This document shows positions 41,401 to 50,017 of a DNA stretch of 64,000 nucleotides, piece by piece. The notes beneath the pieces were generated by a model, which searched no databases, was not told the DNA's origin, and saw nothing but the letters and a program-made list of their open reading frames with translations. The DNA is from an uncultured Dokdonia sp. (GTDB taxonomy: Bacteria > Bacteroidota > Bacteroidia > Flavobacteriales > Flavobacteriaceae). Numbering within the stretch: the first letter of the stretch is position 1; every line of letters begins with the position of its first letter. The stretch spans positions 62,001 to 126,000 of the forward strand of contig NZ_CANMDS010000001.1 of assembly GCF_947496725.1 (NCBI RefSeq), in the 5' to 3' direction. Position numbers and translations under genes: made by a program.

Positions 41401-44361
41401 TTAGTAAATTGTTTGTTCTGTATCACAATGCATACGTTGTTTTTCTTTCTTTCTTGCCGGTTGTGTTTTTAAGCCTTTGTTCTTTTCTGCAAGCATCATT
41501 GCAGTAAGTTGTGCTTTTTCTTTTTGTACCGTTGCGCGTAGTTCCTTATCCTTTTCTATATCAAAGAATACTTTTCCTTCTATTATAGTTTTCTCTGCTC
41601 TAGCTTTTATACTAAGTGGGTGATCTGACCATATAACGACATCTCCATCCTTACCAGGTTTAAGACTTCCTGCACGATCATCCATATGTAAAAGCTTTGC
41701 TGGATTTAATGTGACCATTTTCCAAGCGTCCTCTTCTTCAATACCTCCGTACTTATAGATTTTTGCAGCTTCTTGATTAAGACGTCTCGACATCTCCCCA
41801 TCATCTGAGTTAATAGCTACTGTAACTCCTGCTCTGTGCATAATAGCAGCATTATAAGGAATCGCATCGTTTACCTCATATTTATAAGCCCACCAGTCTG
41901 AGAAGGTAGATCCTCCTACGCCGTGTTCTGCCATTTTATCTGCAACCTTATAACCTTCTAGTATGTGTGTAAAGGTGTTTACATTAAAACCAAACTGCTC
42001 TGCCACCTTCATTGTCATATTGATCTCGCTCTGTACATATGAGTGACAAGAGATAAGACGCTCCATATTAAGAATGTCAACTATAGTTTCCATTTCCTCA
42101 TCTACACGATACGGTTGTCCACTATTCTTCTTTGCCTCATATTCTTTACCTCTTGTAAAGTAGTCTACAAAAACCTGCTCTACTCCCATCCTTGTTTGAG
42201 GAAATCTTGAGTAGCTATTCCAGTTTGCTTGTTTTACGTTTTCACCTAAGGCAAACTTGATAAACTTCTTGTCCTTAATTACCATTTCATCTATAGGTGC
42301 TCCCCATTTAAGCTTCATCACTGCGCTCTGTCCACCTATTGGGTTTGCAGATCCGTGTAGTAACTGGATGGCCGTTACTCCACCAGCTAGGTTACGATAA
42401 ATATCAGAATCATCTGGATTAACCACATCACTCATACGCACCTCTGCTGTAGAGTTATGACCAGACTCGTTTATTGCAAAAGCAGCAATATGCGAGTGCT
42501 CATCTATGATACCAGAAGTAACGTGCTTACCTGTACCATCTACTACCATCGCTCCTCGCGCTGATAGATTTTTTCCAACTGCACTTATTTTTCCATCTTT
42601 TATTAAGACATCTGCATTCTCAAGAATACCCTCTGTCTCATTTGTCCAGACTGTTGCGTTTGTAATTAAAATATCTTGTTGCTTAGGACGTGTCTCATAA
42701 CCAAAAGCCATATTAGGATATGTAAGTGGCATAACATCTAGGGCTTTATCACCACCTTTTTTATCATCCTTAGCTTCACTTGCCTCTAAAGCTGTCTTTC
42801 TAGAGGTAAAGTTCTTTTCTGTTCCATCTGCAAGAATTGCTTTACCATTAAGACCATTTGCATCTGCTCTAGCAACGAGTCTTATAAACTTACCTTCGGC
42901 TTCTTTAAAAGTAACTGTAGCCCAGTCTTGTTTATAAGCAAACTCGCTCTTTACTTCTTCTCCTCCTTTTTTAAGAGTTCCTTTTGCCTTTTCGGTTGAG
43001 TTTTTTACTTCTAGATTATAAGTCGCACCGTTAAGGTTAATTGCATAGTTGCCATCTATGTTTACTGTAGTCATATCTTTAACTACATTTTTATTACCCT
43101 GAATCCAGTGCTCAAATAATTTTGTGTCTTTTTCAAACACCTCTCCAGAAGTAATCATAAAGTTTGCCCACGCTCCATTTTTAAGAACACCTATCTCACC
43201 GCTCTTACCTACCATTTGCGCTGGTATCGTAGTAAGTGCTTCTAGCGCACGCTCTTTAGAAAGACCATAGGTAATGGCCTTCATAAGGTGCTTTTTAAAA
43301 TCCTTTGGTGATTTATGTTTAAATGTAGTTAGTGCAAATGTCACTCCAGCATCTTGTAATGCTTTAGGGTTTGTAGGCGCTTGGTTCCAGTGTTTCATAT
43401 CAGACAGCGCTACATATTCGGCTGCATATGGATCTTCCATATCATAAGCGTCTGGAAATTTAAGTGGCAAGATCATTTTACGATTCATTGCTTGCACCTC
43501 ACCTATACGCTTATACTCGTCTCCGCCTGCAACTATTACGTAGTCTATCCCAAATTGATCTCCTAGCTTATCTATACGTAAGTCGTCATAAAGCCCATCA
43601 CCTTCAAAAAATTGCGGTAAGGTTTTATTTCGCGTAAGCGCTTCAAGAGACATATCTTTTGTATCTACATTTCCTTTCTCATACCAGTCTAGGTCGTGTT
43701 GTACTTGACGTAGTAAGGCTGTAGCTCCCATTTTTGAAGAAGGGTATGCTTGTCGAGAAGTAACGCTCTTGTCAAAAGAAAAATATTGAGCGAGACGCTC
43801 CTCCATCACTCGGTTTGCCGTATTACCATCATTGTTAAGAGCAATAAGTGCTCCCGTACCACGAGCGATACCATCGTGTTGTAAGGTTGCTACTACGCCA
43901 AAACCTGCGTTTATATATTCGGTAGCCTTCTTTTTATCATACTCAAAGTCGTCATAGCCATTTTGTTCTGAGAGAATATGATCGTTCCAGTATCCTCCTT
44001 CTCTTGAGTTATCATATTGAGAAGCACGACCAGAACCTCCAGCCCTCTTAGGCTTTGCAATACCAAAGTTTGTATAGATATCTACAAAAGATGGATAGAT
44101 GTGCTTACCACCTAGATCAACCACAACAGCATTTGCCGGGTACTTAGATGACTTACCTACAGACACCACTCTACCATTTTGTACCACTAGGGTACCTTTC
44201 TTAATGGTTTCGCTTGGTGAACTGTGTATTGTGGCGTTTGTAAACACCGTGTAGTTTTCATTTTTGGACTTAACTCCAGCATTTGCCGGAAAGTAATCTT
44301 GCGCATACATTGTAAATGAGCAAGTTACCAGCCCTAAGACAAGTAGTTTTTTAAAGAACAT
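41401..44361 (-). CDS. Tandem amidohydrolase-like exported protein, only the C-terminal module with a metal site
   Basis: A 986-residue exported protein with a signal peptide (MFFKKLLVLGLVTCSFTMYAQ) and two amidohydrolase-like modules. The N-terminal module (about 30-440) has FTNATIHSSPSETIKKG and HIYPSFVDIYTNFGIA where HxH would be, so it is degenerate, yet keeps the terminal LEALTTIPAQMVG. The C-terminal module (about 565-960) keeps IIDEHSHIAAFA, CHSYVQSEI, FTHILEGYKVAD and NSDDGEMSRR, consistent with a metal site. A spacer at 440-560 is beta-rich. Related to imidazolonepropionase-like hydrolases. It is transcribed with the gene at 40110. Confidence 0.85.
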   Translation of the reverse strand: MFFKKLLVLGLVTCSFTMYAQDYFPANAGVKSKNENYTVFTNATIHSSPSETIKKGTLVVQNGRVVSVGKSSKYPANAVVVDLGGKHIYPSFVDIYTNFGIAKPKRAGGSGRASQYDNSREGGYWNDHILSEQNGYDDFEYDKKKATEYINAGFGVVATLQHDGIARGTGALIALNNDGNTANRVMEERLAQYFSFDKSVTSRQAYPSSKMGATALLRQVQHDLDWYEKGNVDTKDMSLEALTRNKTLPQFFEGDGLYDDLRIDKLGDQFGIDYVIVAGGDEYKRIGEVQAMNRKMILPLKFPDAYDMEDPYAAEYVALSDMKHWNQAPTNPKALQDAGVTFALTTFKHKSPKDFKKHLMKAITYGLSKERALEALTTIPAQMVGKSGEIGVLKNGAWANFMITSGEVFEKDTKLFEHWIQGNKNVVKDMTTVNIDGNYAINLNGATYNLEVKNSTEKAKGTLKKGGEEVKSEFAYKQDWATVTFKEAEGKFIRLVARADANGLNGKAILADGTEKNFTSRKTALEASEAKDDKKGGDKALDVMPLTYPNMAFGYETRPKQQDILITNATVWTNETEGILENADVLIKDGKISAVGKNLSARGAMVVDGTGKHVTSGIIDEHSHIAAFAINESGHNSTAEVRMSDVVNPDDSDIYRNLAGGVTAIQLLHGSANPIGGQSAVMKLKWGAPIDEMVIKDKKFIKFALGENVKQANWNSYSRFPQTRMGVEQVFVDYFTRGKEYEAKKNSGQPYRVDEEMETIVDILNMERLISCHSYVQSEINMTMKVAEQFGFNVNTFTHILEGYKVADKMAEHGVGGSTFSDWWAYKYEVNDAIPYNAAIMHRAGVTVAINSDDGEMSRRLNQEAAKIYKYGGIEEEDAWKMVTLNPAKLLHMDDRAGSLKPGKDGDVVIWSDHPLSIKARAEKTIIEGKVFFDIEKDKELRATVQKEKAQLTAMMLAEKNKGLKTQPARKKEKQRMHCDTEQTIY

Positions 44362-44450
44362 ATTTAGATTGTAAATTATTTAGTTCTTAAAGATAACTAC
44401 CTTGTTAAGCAAGCGTTAAGGTTTAATAAATATTTAAGAGACTTTTAACA

Positions 44451-45527
44451 TCAAAAAGTCTCTGGGAACTGCTTGTCATAGTTCACCAGTAATGCAACCA
44501 TATAACTGTAACTTTCTAAACCACCCGGCTGGTTATTTGCCTTAAGGTAGTTACTATAAAAGAGATCAAATAAGGGCTCAAGCGGGTTATCCATCTCATC
44601 CCAAAAATCTCTAGACATTTGATATTGGGCAAGTATACCAGGATGTACCTTACTTTTTAATAAATCGCCTAGCTCTTTGTCTCGGCGGTACACATCATTT
44701 AAACAATACCTAAGTGCAAAAATACTTCCCGAGTATTGAAAATGTATGTCCTCATTATTAAGCGTAGCCATAACTGCCATAAAGTTTGCTTCATTTTCTT
44801 TTGCAAACCCTAGCTGGTGGGCTTGCTCGTGACAAGATATAACAGGCCACCTGTGAGCGGGTACCATCCCATTTATTTGCGCCTCATTTGTGATGGGGTT
44901 GAGATAACCACTATATCCCATTACAGATAATGGATATCGCAATAATGAGTTTTTTATACTTTTAGGAGGGTATTGCAAGGAAGGAAACTTCTGTTGTAAA
45001 GCTTCATAGCCGTTGAGGGTTTGATTAAATATTTCCGCTTTCGCGAAAGCGTAATCAACCACCGCACTATCATTTACGGCAAGTGTCGTGTGTAATCTAT
45101 TGCTATTATTAAGAAGTTTTTCTGTAAGTGATACAAGCTCTTGTGTGGTATACTCATTATCTATTGACAAGGATTTGTGTAGTGGTAAGCGGTAATAATT
45201 CATCCCCCAAAGCAGGTGAAAAGCAAAATATACAATAGAAAGCATCGCAAGGGTACGTAGTAAGAACGACTTGATGGTCTTAAATCTATTTCTTACCAAG
45301 ATTACAATCTCACGTACCGCAAGCACGATTAAAACCGCATACATAATATCTCCAAAGGAAAACGGTAACCACCCAAAAGCATATCTAAAACCTTTTGAAA
45401 TCACAGGGTATATCCCATTACTGTACCACTGCTCTACAGCTTGTGGATATAAAGCTAGCAGTCGTACAACGAGCATTTGTACAAATAATAGTAATCCAAT
45501 TATGAGCGTTATGCGATTCTTTTTCAA
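44451..45527 (-). CDS. DUF3810 family membrane metallopeptidase-like protein
   Basis: A 358-residue protein with two or three N-terminal transmembrane segments (about 5-28, 50-75 and 90-112) and a soluble C-terminal domain. HEQAHQLGFAKENEANFMAV near 234-253 is an H-E-x-x-H zinc motif with a downstream Glu, the gluzincin pattern, so a metallopeptidase activity is plausible. The repeat palindrome encodes DYAFAKAEIF. It lies between the amidohydrolase pair and the glutamate-synthase-like gene and is transcribed alone from its own start. Confidence 0.8.
   Translation of the reverse strand: MKKNRITLIIGLLLFVQMLVVRLLALYPQAVEQWYSNGIYPVISKGFRYAFGWLPFSFGDIMYAVLIVLAVREIVILVRNRFKTIKSFLLRTLAMLSIVYFAFHLLWGMNYYRLPLHKSLSIDNEYTTQELVSLTEKLLNNSNRLHTTLAVNDSAVVDYAFAKAEIFNQTLNGYEALQQKFPSLQYPPKSIKNSLLRYPLSVMGYSGYLNPITNEAQINGMVPAHRWPVISCHEQAHQLGFAKENEANFMAVMATLNNEDIHFQYSGSIFALRYCLNDVYRRDKELGDLLKSKVHPGILAQYQMSRDFWDEMDNPLEPLFDLFYSNYLKANNQPGGLESYSYMVALLVNYDKQFPETF
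45047..45060. repeat. GCTTTCGCGAAAGC palindrome inside the DUF3810 gene
   Basis: Perfect copy read as AFAKA (DYAFAKAEI). Confidence 0.95.
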
Positions 45528-45638
45528 GCGATATGATTTAAATTACGACACAATTTACAATGTGTGTTTAACAAAGTTGACTTAAAAATTACAATTCAAA
45601 TTGTTTCTAGTCGTATTTTAGTAAAAAAATTATAGTTA

Positions 45639-47240
45639 ATGGATTCTATTTTATCGTTCTTAGGTGCTATTTCTTGGTGGATGTGGCTCATACTCGTTGT
45701 ACTACTTGTAGCTATTTATGACACCTTTATACAGAAGAAGCATATCATTTTAAAAAACTTCCCTGTAGTAGGCCACTTTAGATATATGTTAGAAAGTATA
45801 GGTCCAGAGCTACGCCAGTATATTGTGGCAAATAATCGTGAGGAACTACCCTTTAACCGTATAGAACGCGGGTGGATTTATGCCTCCGCAAAAAATGAAA
45901 ATAACTACGAAGGTTTCGGTACAGACCGTGATATTAACCAGTCTCATTACATTTTTATAAACAATGCGATGATGCCTTACAAGGTAGAAAAGGATCATCC
46001 CAATGCAAAAGATCCATACTTCCTAGCGTGTGCAAAAGTAATGGGCGCAGGAAGAAGAGCCCGTCCTTACAGACCTGGCTCTATTATAAATGTGAGTGCA
46101 ATGAGTTTTGGTAGTCTTTCGGCAAAAGCTATAGAGTCTCTTAATCGAGGTTGTGCAAAGGCTTATGCATATCATAATACTGGTGAGGGTGGACTGTCGC
46201 CATATCACAAAAAAGGCGGTGATGTTGTCTTTCACTTTGGTACAGGCTATTTTGGAGTGAGAAGTGAAGAAGGTGGTTTCTCAATGCCTAAAATGAAGAA
46301 ACTAGTTTCAGAAAATCCGCAGGTGCGTGCCATAGAGGTAAAACTCTCTCAAGGTGCAAAACCAGGAAAAGGAGGCGTTTTACCAGGATCTAAAATCACA
46401 AAAGAGATTGCAGAGATACGCGGGGTAAAACAAGGCGAAGACGTTTTATCACCTCCTAATCATAAAGCATTCTCAAACGTACCAGAACTAATAGATTTTG
46501 TAGAAGATATCGCTGCAGAGACTGGATTACCAGTAGGTATTAAAGCTGCAATAGGTAAACTAGATGCTTGGAGAGAGCTTGCTCAAATTATGGCAAGCAC
46601 TGGCAAGGGACCAGACTTTATCACTGTAGACGGTGGTGAAGGTGGTACGGGAGCTGCACCACCTAGTTTTGCAGACCACGTGGCACTGCCTTGGGTATAT
46701 GGTTTTTCTGATATTTATAAGATTTTTAAAGAATATAAACTCACAGATCGTGTCGTTTTTATAGGTTCTGGTAAGCTAGGCTTCCCAGCAAAGGCTGCAA
46801 TGGCATTTGCTATGGGCGTAGATTGTATAAACGTAGCACGCGAGGCAATGCTTGCTGTGGGTTGTATACAAGCTAAGGTATGTCACAACAACACCTGTCC
46901 TACTGGCGTTGCTACACAAAACAAGTGGCTGCAGCGTGGTATTAACATAGAAGATAAAGCAGAGCGCACACACTACTACTTTAAAAACTTTAAAAAGGAA
47001 TTACTAGAGATTACTCGTGCCTGTGGTTATGAGCACCCAGCCCAACTCACAATGGATGATGTAGATATCAACCTAGGTGATAAAAACTTAACACAAACCC
47101 TAGCAGATGTTTATGGTTACAATAAAGTAGCTGTTCCTTTTAAAAGTACAAAAGCACTTATGAAGTGTCCAGACCTAGGTGGAAACTACAATAAAAAAGA
47201 AGTAGCCAAAGAAATAGATATGGATGACGTGCGTTATTAA
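45639..47240 (+). CDS. FMN-binding glutamate synthase-like protein with an N-terminal membrane segment
   Basis: A 533-residue protein of the GltS FMN-dependent family with one hydrophobic helix at the N-terminus (about 8-30, WWMWLILVVLLVAIYDTFI), so it is probably anchored in the membrane. FMN/iron-sulfur features are GEGGLSPYHKKGGD near 178-192, TVDGGEGGTGAAPPSF near 328-343 and the Fe-S Cys set GCIQAKVCHNNTCPTG near 407-422. It lacks the amidotransferase domain of the classic enzyme, so it likely works with an unknown electron donor or ammonia. It is the only gene of its unit with an upstream 111-base gap. Confidence 0.85.
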   Translation: MDSILSFLGAISWWMWLILVVLLVAIYDTFIQKKHIILKNFPVVGHFRYMLESIGPELRQYIVANNREELPFNRIERGWIYASAKNENNYEGFGTDRDINQSHYIFINNAMMPYKVEKDHPNAKDPYFLACAKVMGAGRRARPYRPGSIINVSAMSFGSLSAKAIESLNRGCAKAYAYHNTGEGGLSPYHKKGGDVVFHFGTGYFGVRSEEGGFSMPKMKKLVSENPQVRAIEVKLSQGAKPGKGGVLPGSKITKEIAEIRGVKQGEDVLSPPNHKAFSNVPELIDFVEDIAAETGLPVGIKAAIGKLDAWRELAQIMASTGKGPDFITVDGGEGGTGAAPPSFADHVALPWVYGFSDIYKIFKEYKLTDRVVFIGSGKLGFPAKAAMAFAMGVDCINVAREAMLAVGCIQAKVCHNNTCPTGVATQNKWLQRGINIEDKAERTHYYFKNFKKELLEITRACGYEHPAQLTMDDVDINLGDKNLTQTLADVYGYNKVAVPFKSTKALMKCPDLGGNYNKKEVAKEIDMDDVRY

Positions 47241-47319
47241 CGTCTCTCTATAAATTGTACATACTAAAAATAGTATACCCTAGTTATAAAGATAACCAGC
47301 TTTAAACCCAATACAACCA

Positions 47320-47838
47320 ATGACTCAAGACCTAACAAACCTTGCTTTTAACCTTCTTCCAGCCATAGTTGTAGCGCTACTAGCCTACTACTTCTTTAAC
47401 CAGTTTACAAAAGAACAAGAAGGGCGTCGTCGTTTTTTATTACATAAGGACAATCAGGCAAACGCGCTACCACAAAAACTACAAGCCTACGAGCGTCTTA
47501 CACTATTTTTAGAGCGTATCTCTCCTGGCAAACTAGTTACACGTGTAAAACCGTATAATGATGATCCTAACGATTATGAAGCCTTGTTATTACGCACGAT
47601 TAATGAAGAGTTTGAGCATAACTTATCACAACAAATCTATGTTACTCAAGAATGTTGGAACGTGGTACGCACTTCAAAAAGTAGTACCGCTGCCATCATA
47701 CGTAAAACCAATATGAGTAATAAAGTAGAAACAAGCGACCAACTGCGTGAGACCTTACTGCGCGACCTTATGGACAATGTATCACCTAGCGAGACAGCCC
47801 TACAATTTATAAAGCAAGAGGTACGTGAGATAATTTAA
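47320..47838 (+). CDS. Single-pass membrane protein of unknown function
   Basis: A 172-residue protein with one N-terminal membrane helix (about 10-27, FNLLPAIVVALLAYYFF) and a soluble, helical, Arg/Glu-rich part with LPQKLQAYERLTLFLERISP near 50-69 and LLRDLMDNVSPSETALQF near 146-163. I do not recognise the family; flavobacterial relatives exist (DUF7935-like). It is 79 bases downstream of the glutamate-synthase-like gene. Its stop codon is immediately adjacent to that of the convergent M1 gene. Confidence 0.7.
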   Translation: MTQDLTNLAFNLLPAIVVALLAYYFFNQFTKEQEGRRRFLLHKDNQANALPQKLQAYERLTLFLERISPGKLVTRVKPYNDDPNDYEALLLRTINEEFEHNLSQQIYVTQECWNVVRTSKSSTAAIIRKTNMSNKVETSDQLRETLLRDLMDNVSPSETALQFIKQEVREII

Positions 47839-49935
47839 TTATAGTACTTCTATTCGTTTGAGATAAGCTATTTCCTTTTCGGTAAGATAGCTGGCAAGCT
47901 CTTTTACAACAGCAAGATTTTTAGGGTTTTTAAGCTGCTCTTTGAGTAGTTTTCTTGCGCTTTCGCGAAAGCGCCATACGTGATGCACACTCGCCTCTAC
48001 AAGTGATTGTAAGCTTTCCTTTTCAAAAGAGTCTAGCTGGCGCAGGTAGTTAAAGGCGTTTTGTCGCAACTGGTAAGCTTGTTCTGGTTGTGTGTAGCTT
48101 ATGAGTTCTTGATATCGCCCAAAAGATTGTGACGGCTTATACTCTGGTGTTGCAAGTGATAGTGCAAGCCACAAGGTACGTAAGTTCCCGTCTTGAAACC
48201 CAAACTGCTCATCCATCATATCAAGCACCTTGCGTTGCGATGCAGGATCATTGCGCTGCTGGTGGTACACCCATAATTTAATCATTGCCTGCTCGCGGGT
48301 AACATAGCTATCATCTTTAAGCAACTTGTAAAAATCTGTAGCAAGTGATTGGGGTACATTTTCTAGCGATGTAGCTACAGCCTGACGTATAAAGACGTTA
48401 TCAGAACTTATAGCTTGTTTAAACACAGGCAGTGTCGCGTTTATAGATTCTTGAGCCGCTTGGTATATCGCCTCTTGCCCTAGGTAGTCGTTACCAGAGG
48501 CTACAGCATCCATAAGTTGTGTAAACTTATTTGATAACGGAGCTTCTCTACCTGACTGTAATCTAAAGTACTGTTGCATAAATTTGCTCTTTTTAAGCGA
48601 CTGTAAGGCATCTTCTGCTTGAAAAGCCGACTGGTATAGCCAGTTCTTCTTAAAGTCTGTGAGATCTACGGTAGCTAGCGCCTCAACCTCAATCATAAAT
48701 TCTTCTGTAGTTACATTTTTATATGCATACTTTTTAAGATAATTCTGCACAGCGAGATCAAAGGTGTTTACCCCTACTCGCTCTCGTAATATGTGTATTG
48801 CCCAAGCACCTTTTTGATAGTAGGTAAGACTACTTCCTCCAGAAGCAACAAGCTTTTGCCCCTTGCCTTGATCGCTTAAAGCTCGTAACTGCTCTGCAGT
48901 TTCAAAGAGTTTAAAGTAAAAATAGTCCTCTCCAAAGATCTCTCGTTCGGCGAGAAGTGCATAGTAGGTAGCAAATCCCTCTTGTAGCCAGTGGTGCTCA
49001 CTTTTAGTCTCTGTCACAAGATCTCCAAACCACTGGTGTGCAAGCTCGTGTGCATTTACATTTACATAATTACGATCTGTAAAGCCTATTGCATCTACCA
49101 TAAAATCGTCAGAAAAGATGGTGCAACTCGCATTCTCCATACCTGCATACAAGAAGTCTTTTACAGGTACTTGCTTATACACCTTAAAAGGAAACGGCAC
49201 GCCTACTTTACGTTCTAAAAAGTCAAAAACCTCCTTGGAGTATCTGTAAGTAGCTTCTACCTGCAAAGAGTCTTCTGGATAATAGTAATACTCTAAAGGT
49301 ACACCAGACGAAGCCGTAGCTGTTTTTACATCATAATTTCCCACCACAAGCGCCACCAGATAGCTTGCTATAGGCTTTTCCATATCAAATTCTGAAATTA
49401 GCACGTTATAATCCTTTAATGTTTTTGCAGCTACGCCATTTGCAACAACTGTATGCCTATTGTGTCCCGTCACCTTAAGATCAAATATGATTTTATCATT
49501 CATATCATCTATACTAGGCAACCAGTGTGAGGTATACTTACCTTGACCTTGCGTCCAGAACTGCTCACTCCCGTTATTATTTACAAAATATGCGGCCTGT
49601 GTAGGCTGCACTGAGTAGTCAAAAGTGGCTTTATAGGTCACCCCAGCCTTAAACGTCCCATTAAAGACTATGGTGGTATCTGTTGCACTTATGGCAAATG
49701 TGGGTGTTTTATCTACGAGCTGCATCGCCTTTCCATCCATCACAACTTGATTTACGTCTTGTAATGCGGTAAAGGTTGTAGTAACTTTTCCTAAAACAGA
49801 ATTTGTGTCAAAATCAAGCGATAAGGAAGCGGTAACTTGCTTAAAATCTATGGTTTTGGTTTGAGTAGATATTTCTTGGGTATACGCTTTCGCGAAAGCG
49901 GACAACGATATAATAGCGAGCAATAGGTATTTCAT
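47839..49935 (-). CDS. M1-family aminopeptidase
   Basis: A 698-residue exported aminopeptidase. ATG at 49935 begins the signal peptide MKYLLLAIISLSAFAKA, whose end is coded by the repeat palindrome; the longer frame from 50046 crosses the recG start region and has a non-signal N-terminus. M1 features are FLYAGMENASC (substrate-binding G-x-M-E-N) near residue 268 and HELAHQWFGDLVTE with zinc ligands near 293-297. The C-terminal part is helical HEAT-like. A second repeat copy near the C-terminus encodes WRFRESARK. It is convergent with the gene at 47320 (adjacent stops) and divergent from recG. Confidence 0.9.
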   Translation of the reverse strand: MKYLLLAIISLSAFAKAYTQEISTQTKTIDFKQVTASLSLDFDTNSVLGKVTTTFTALQDVNQVVMDGKAMQLVDKTPTFAISATDTTIVFNGTFKAGVTYKATFDYSVQPTQAAYFVNNNGSEQFWTQGQGKYTSHWLPSIDDMNDKIIFDLKVTGHNRHTVVANGVAAKTLKDYNVLISEFDMEKPIASYLVALVVGNYDVKTATASSGVPLEYYYYPEDSLQVEATYRYSKEVFDFLERKVGVPFPFKVYKQVPVKDFLYAGMENASCTIFSDDFMVDAIGFTDRNYVNVNAHELAHQWFGDLVTETKSEHHWLQEGFATYYALLAEREIFGEDYFYFKLFETAEQLRALSDQGKGQKLVASGGSSLTYYQKGAWAIHILRERVGVNTFDLAVQNYLKKYAYKNVTTEEFMIEVEALATVDLTDFKKNWLYQSAFQAEDALQSLKKSKFMQQYFRLQSGREAPLSNKFTQLMDAVASGNDYLGQEAIYQAAQESINATLPVFKQAISSDNVFIRQAVATSLENVPQSLATDFYKLLKDDSYVTREQAMIKLWVYHQQRNDPASQRKVLDMMDEQFGFQDGNLRTLWLALSLATPEYKPSQSFGRYQELISYTQPEQAYQLRQNAFNYLRQLDSFEKESLQSLVEASVHHVWRFRESARKLLKEQLKNPKNLAVVKELASYLTEKEIAYLKRIEVL
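47959..47972. repeat. GCTTTCGCGAAAGC palindrome, C-terminal M1 copy
   Basis: Perfect copy read as FRES (WRFRESARK). The same gene holds another copy at 49886-49899. Confidence 0.95.
49886..49899. repeat. GCTTTCGCGAAAGC palindrome in the M1 signal peptide
   Basis: Perfect copy read as AFAKA at the end of the signal peptide (SLSAFAKAYTQ), parallel to the S41 gene copy. Confidence 0.95.
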
Positions 49936-50017
49936 ATACTCAAAATAACAACTTTTGAGCCAGTATCTTTTATACAGGCATTCGAAAATTTGAGTTAAAG
50001 GCTTATTTTTACTTTTA

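Noticed and set aside
45591-45604. ACAATTCAAATTGT inverted repeat as an operator for the glutamate-synthase-like gene
   Set aside because: One short copy in an AT-rich gap with no second site is compatible with chance.
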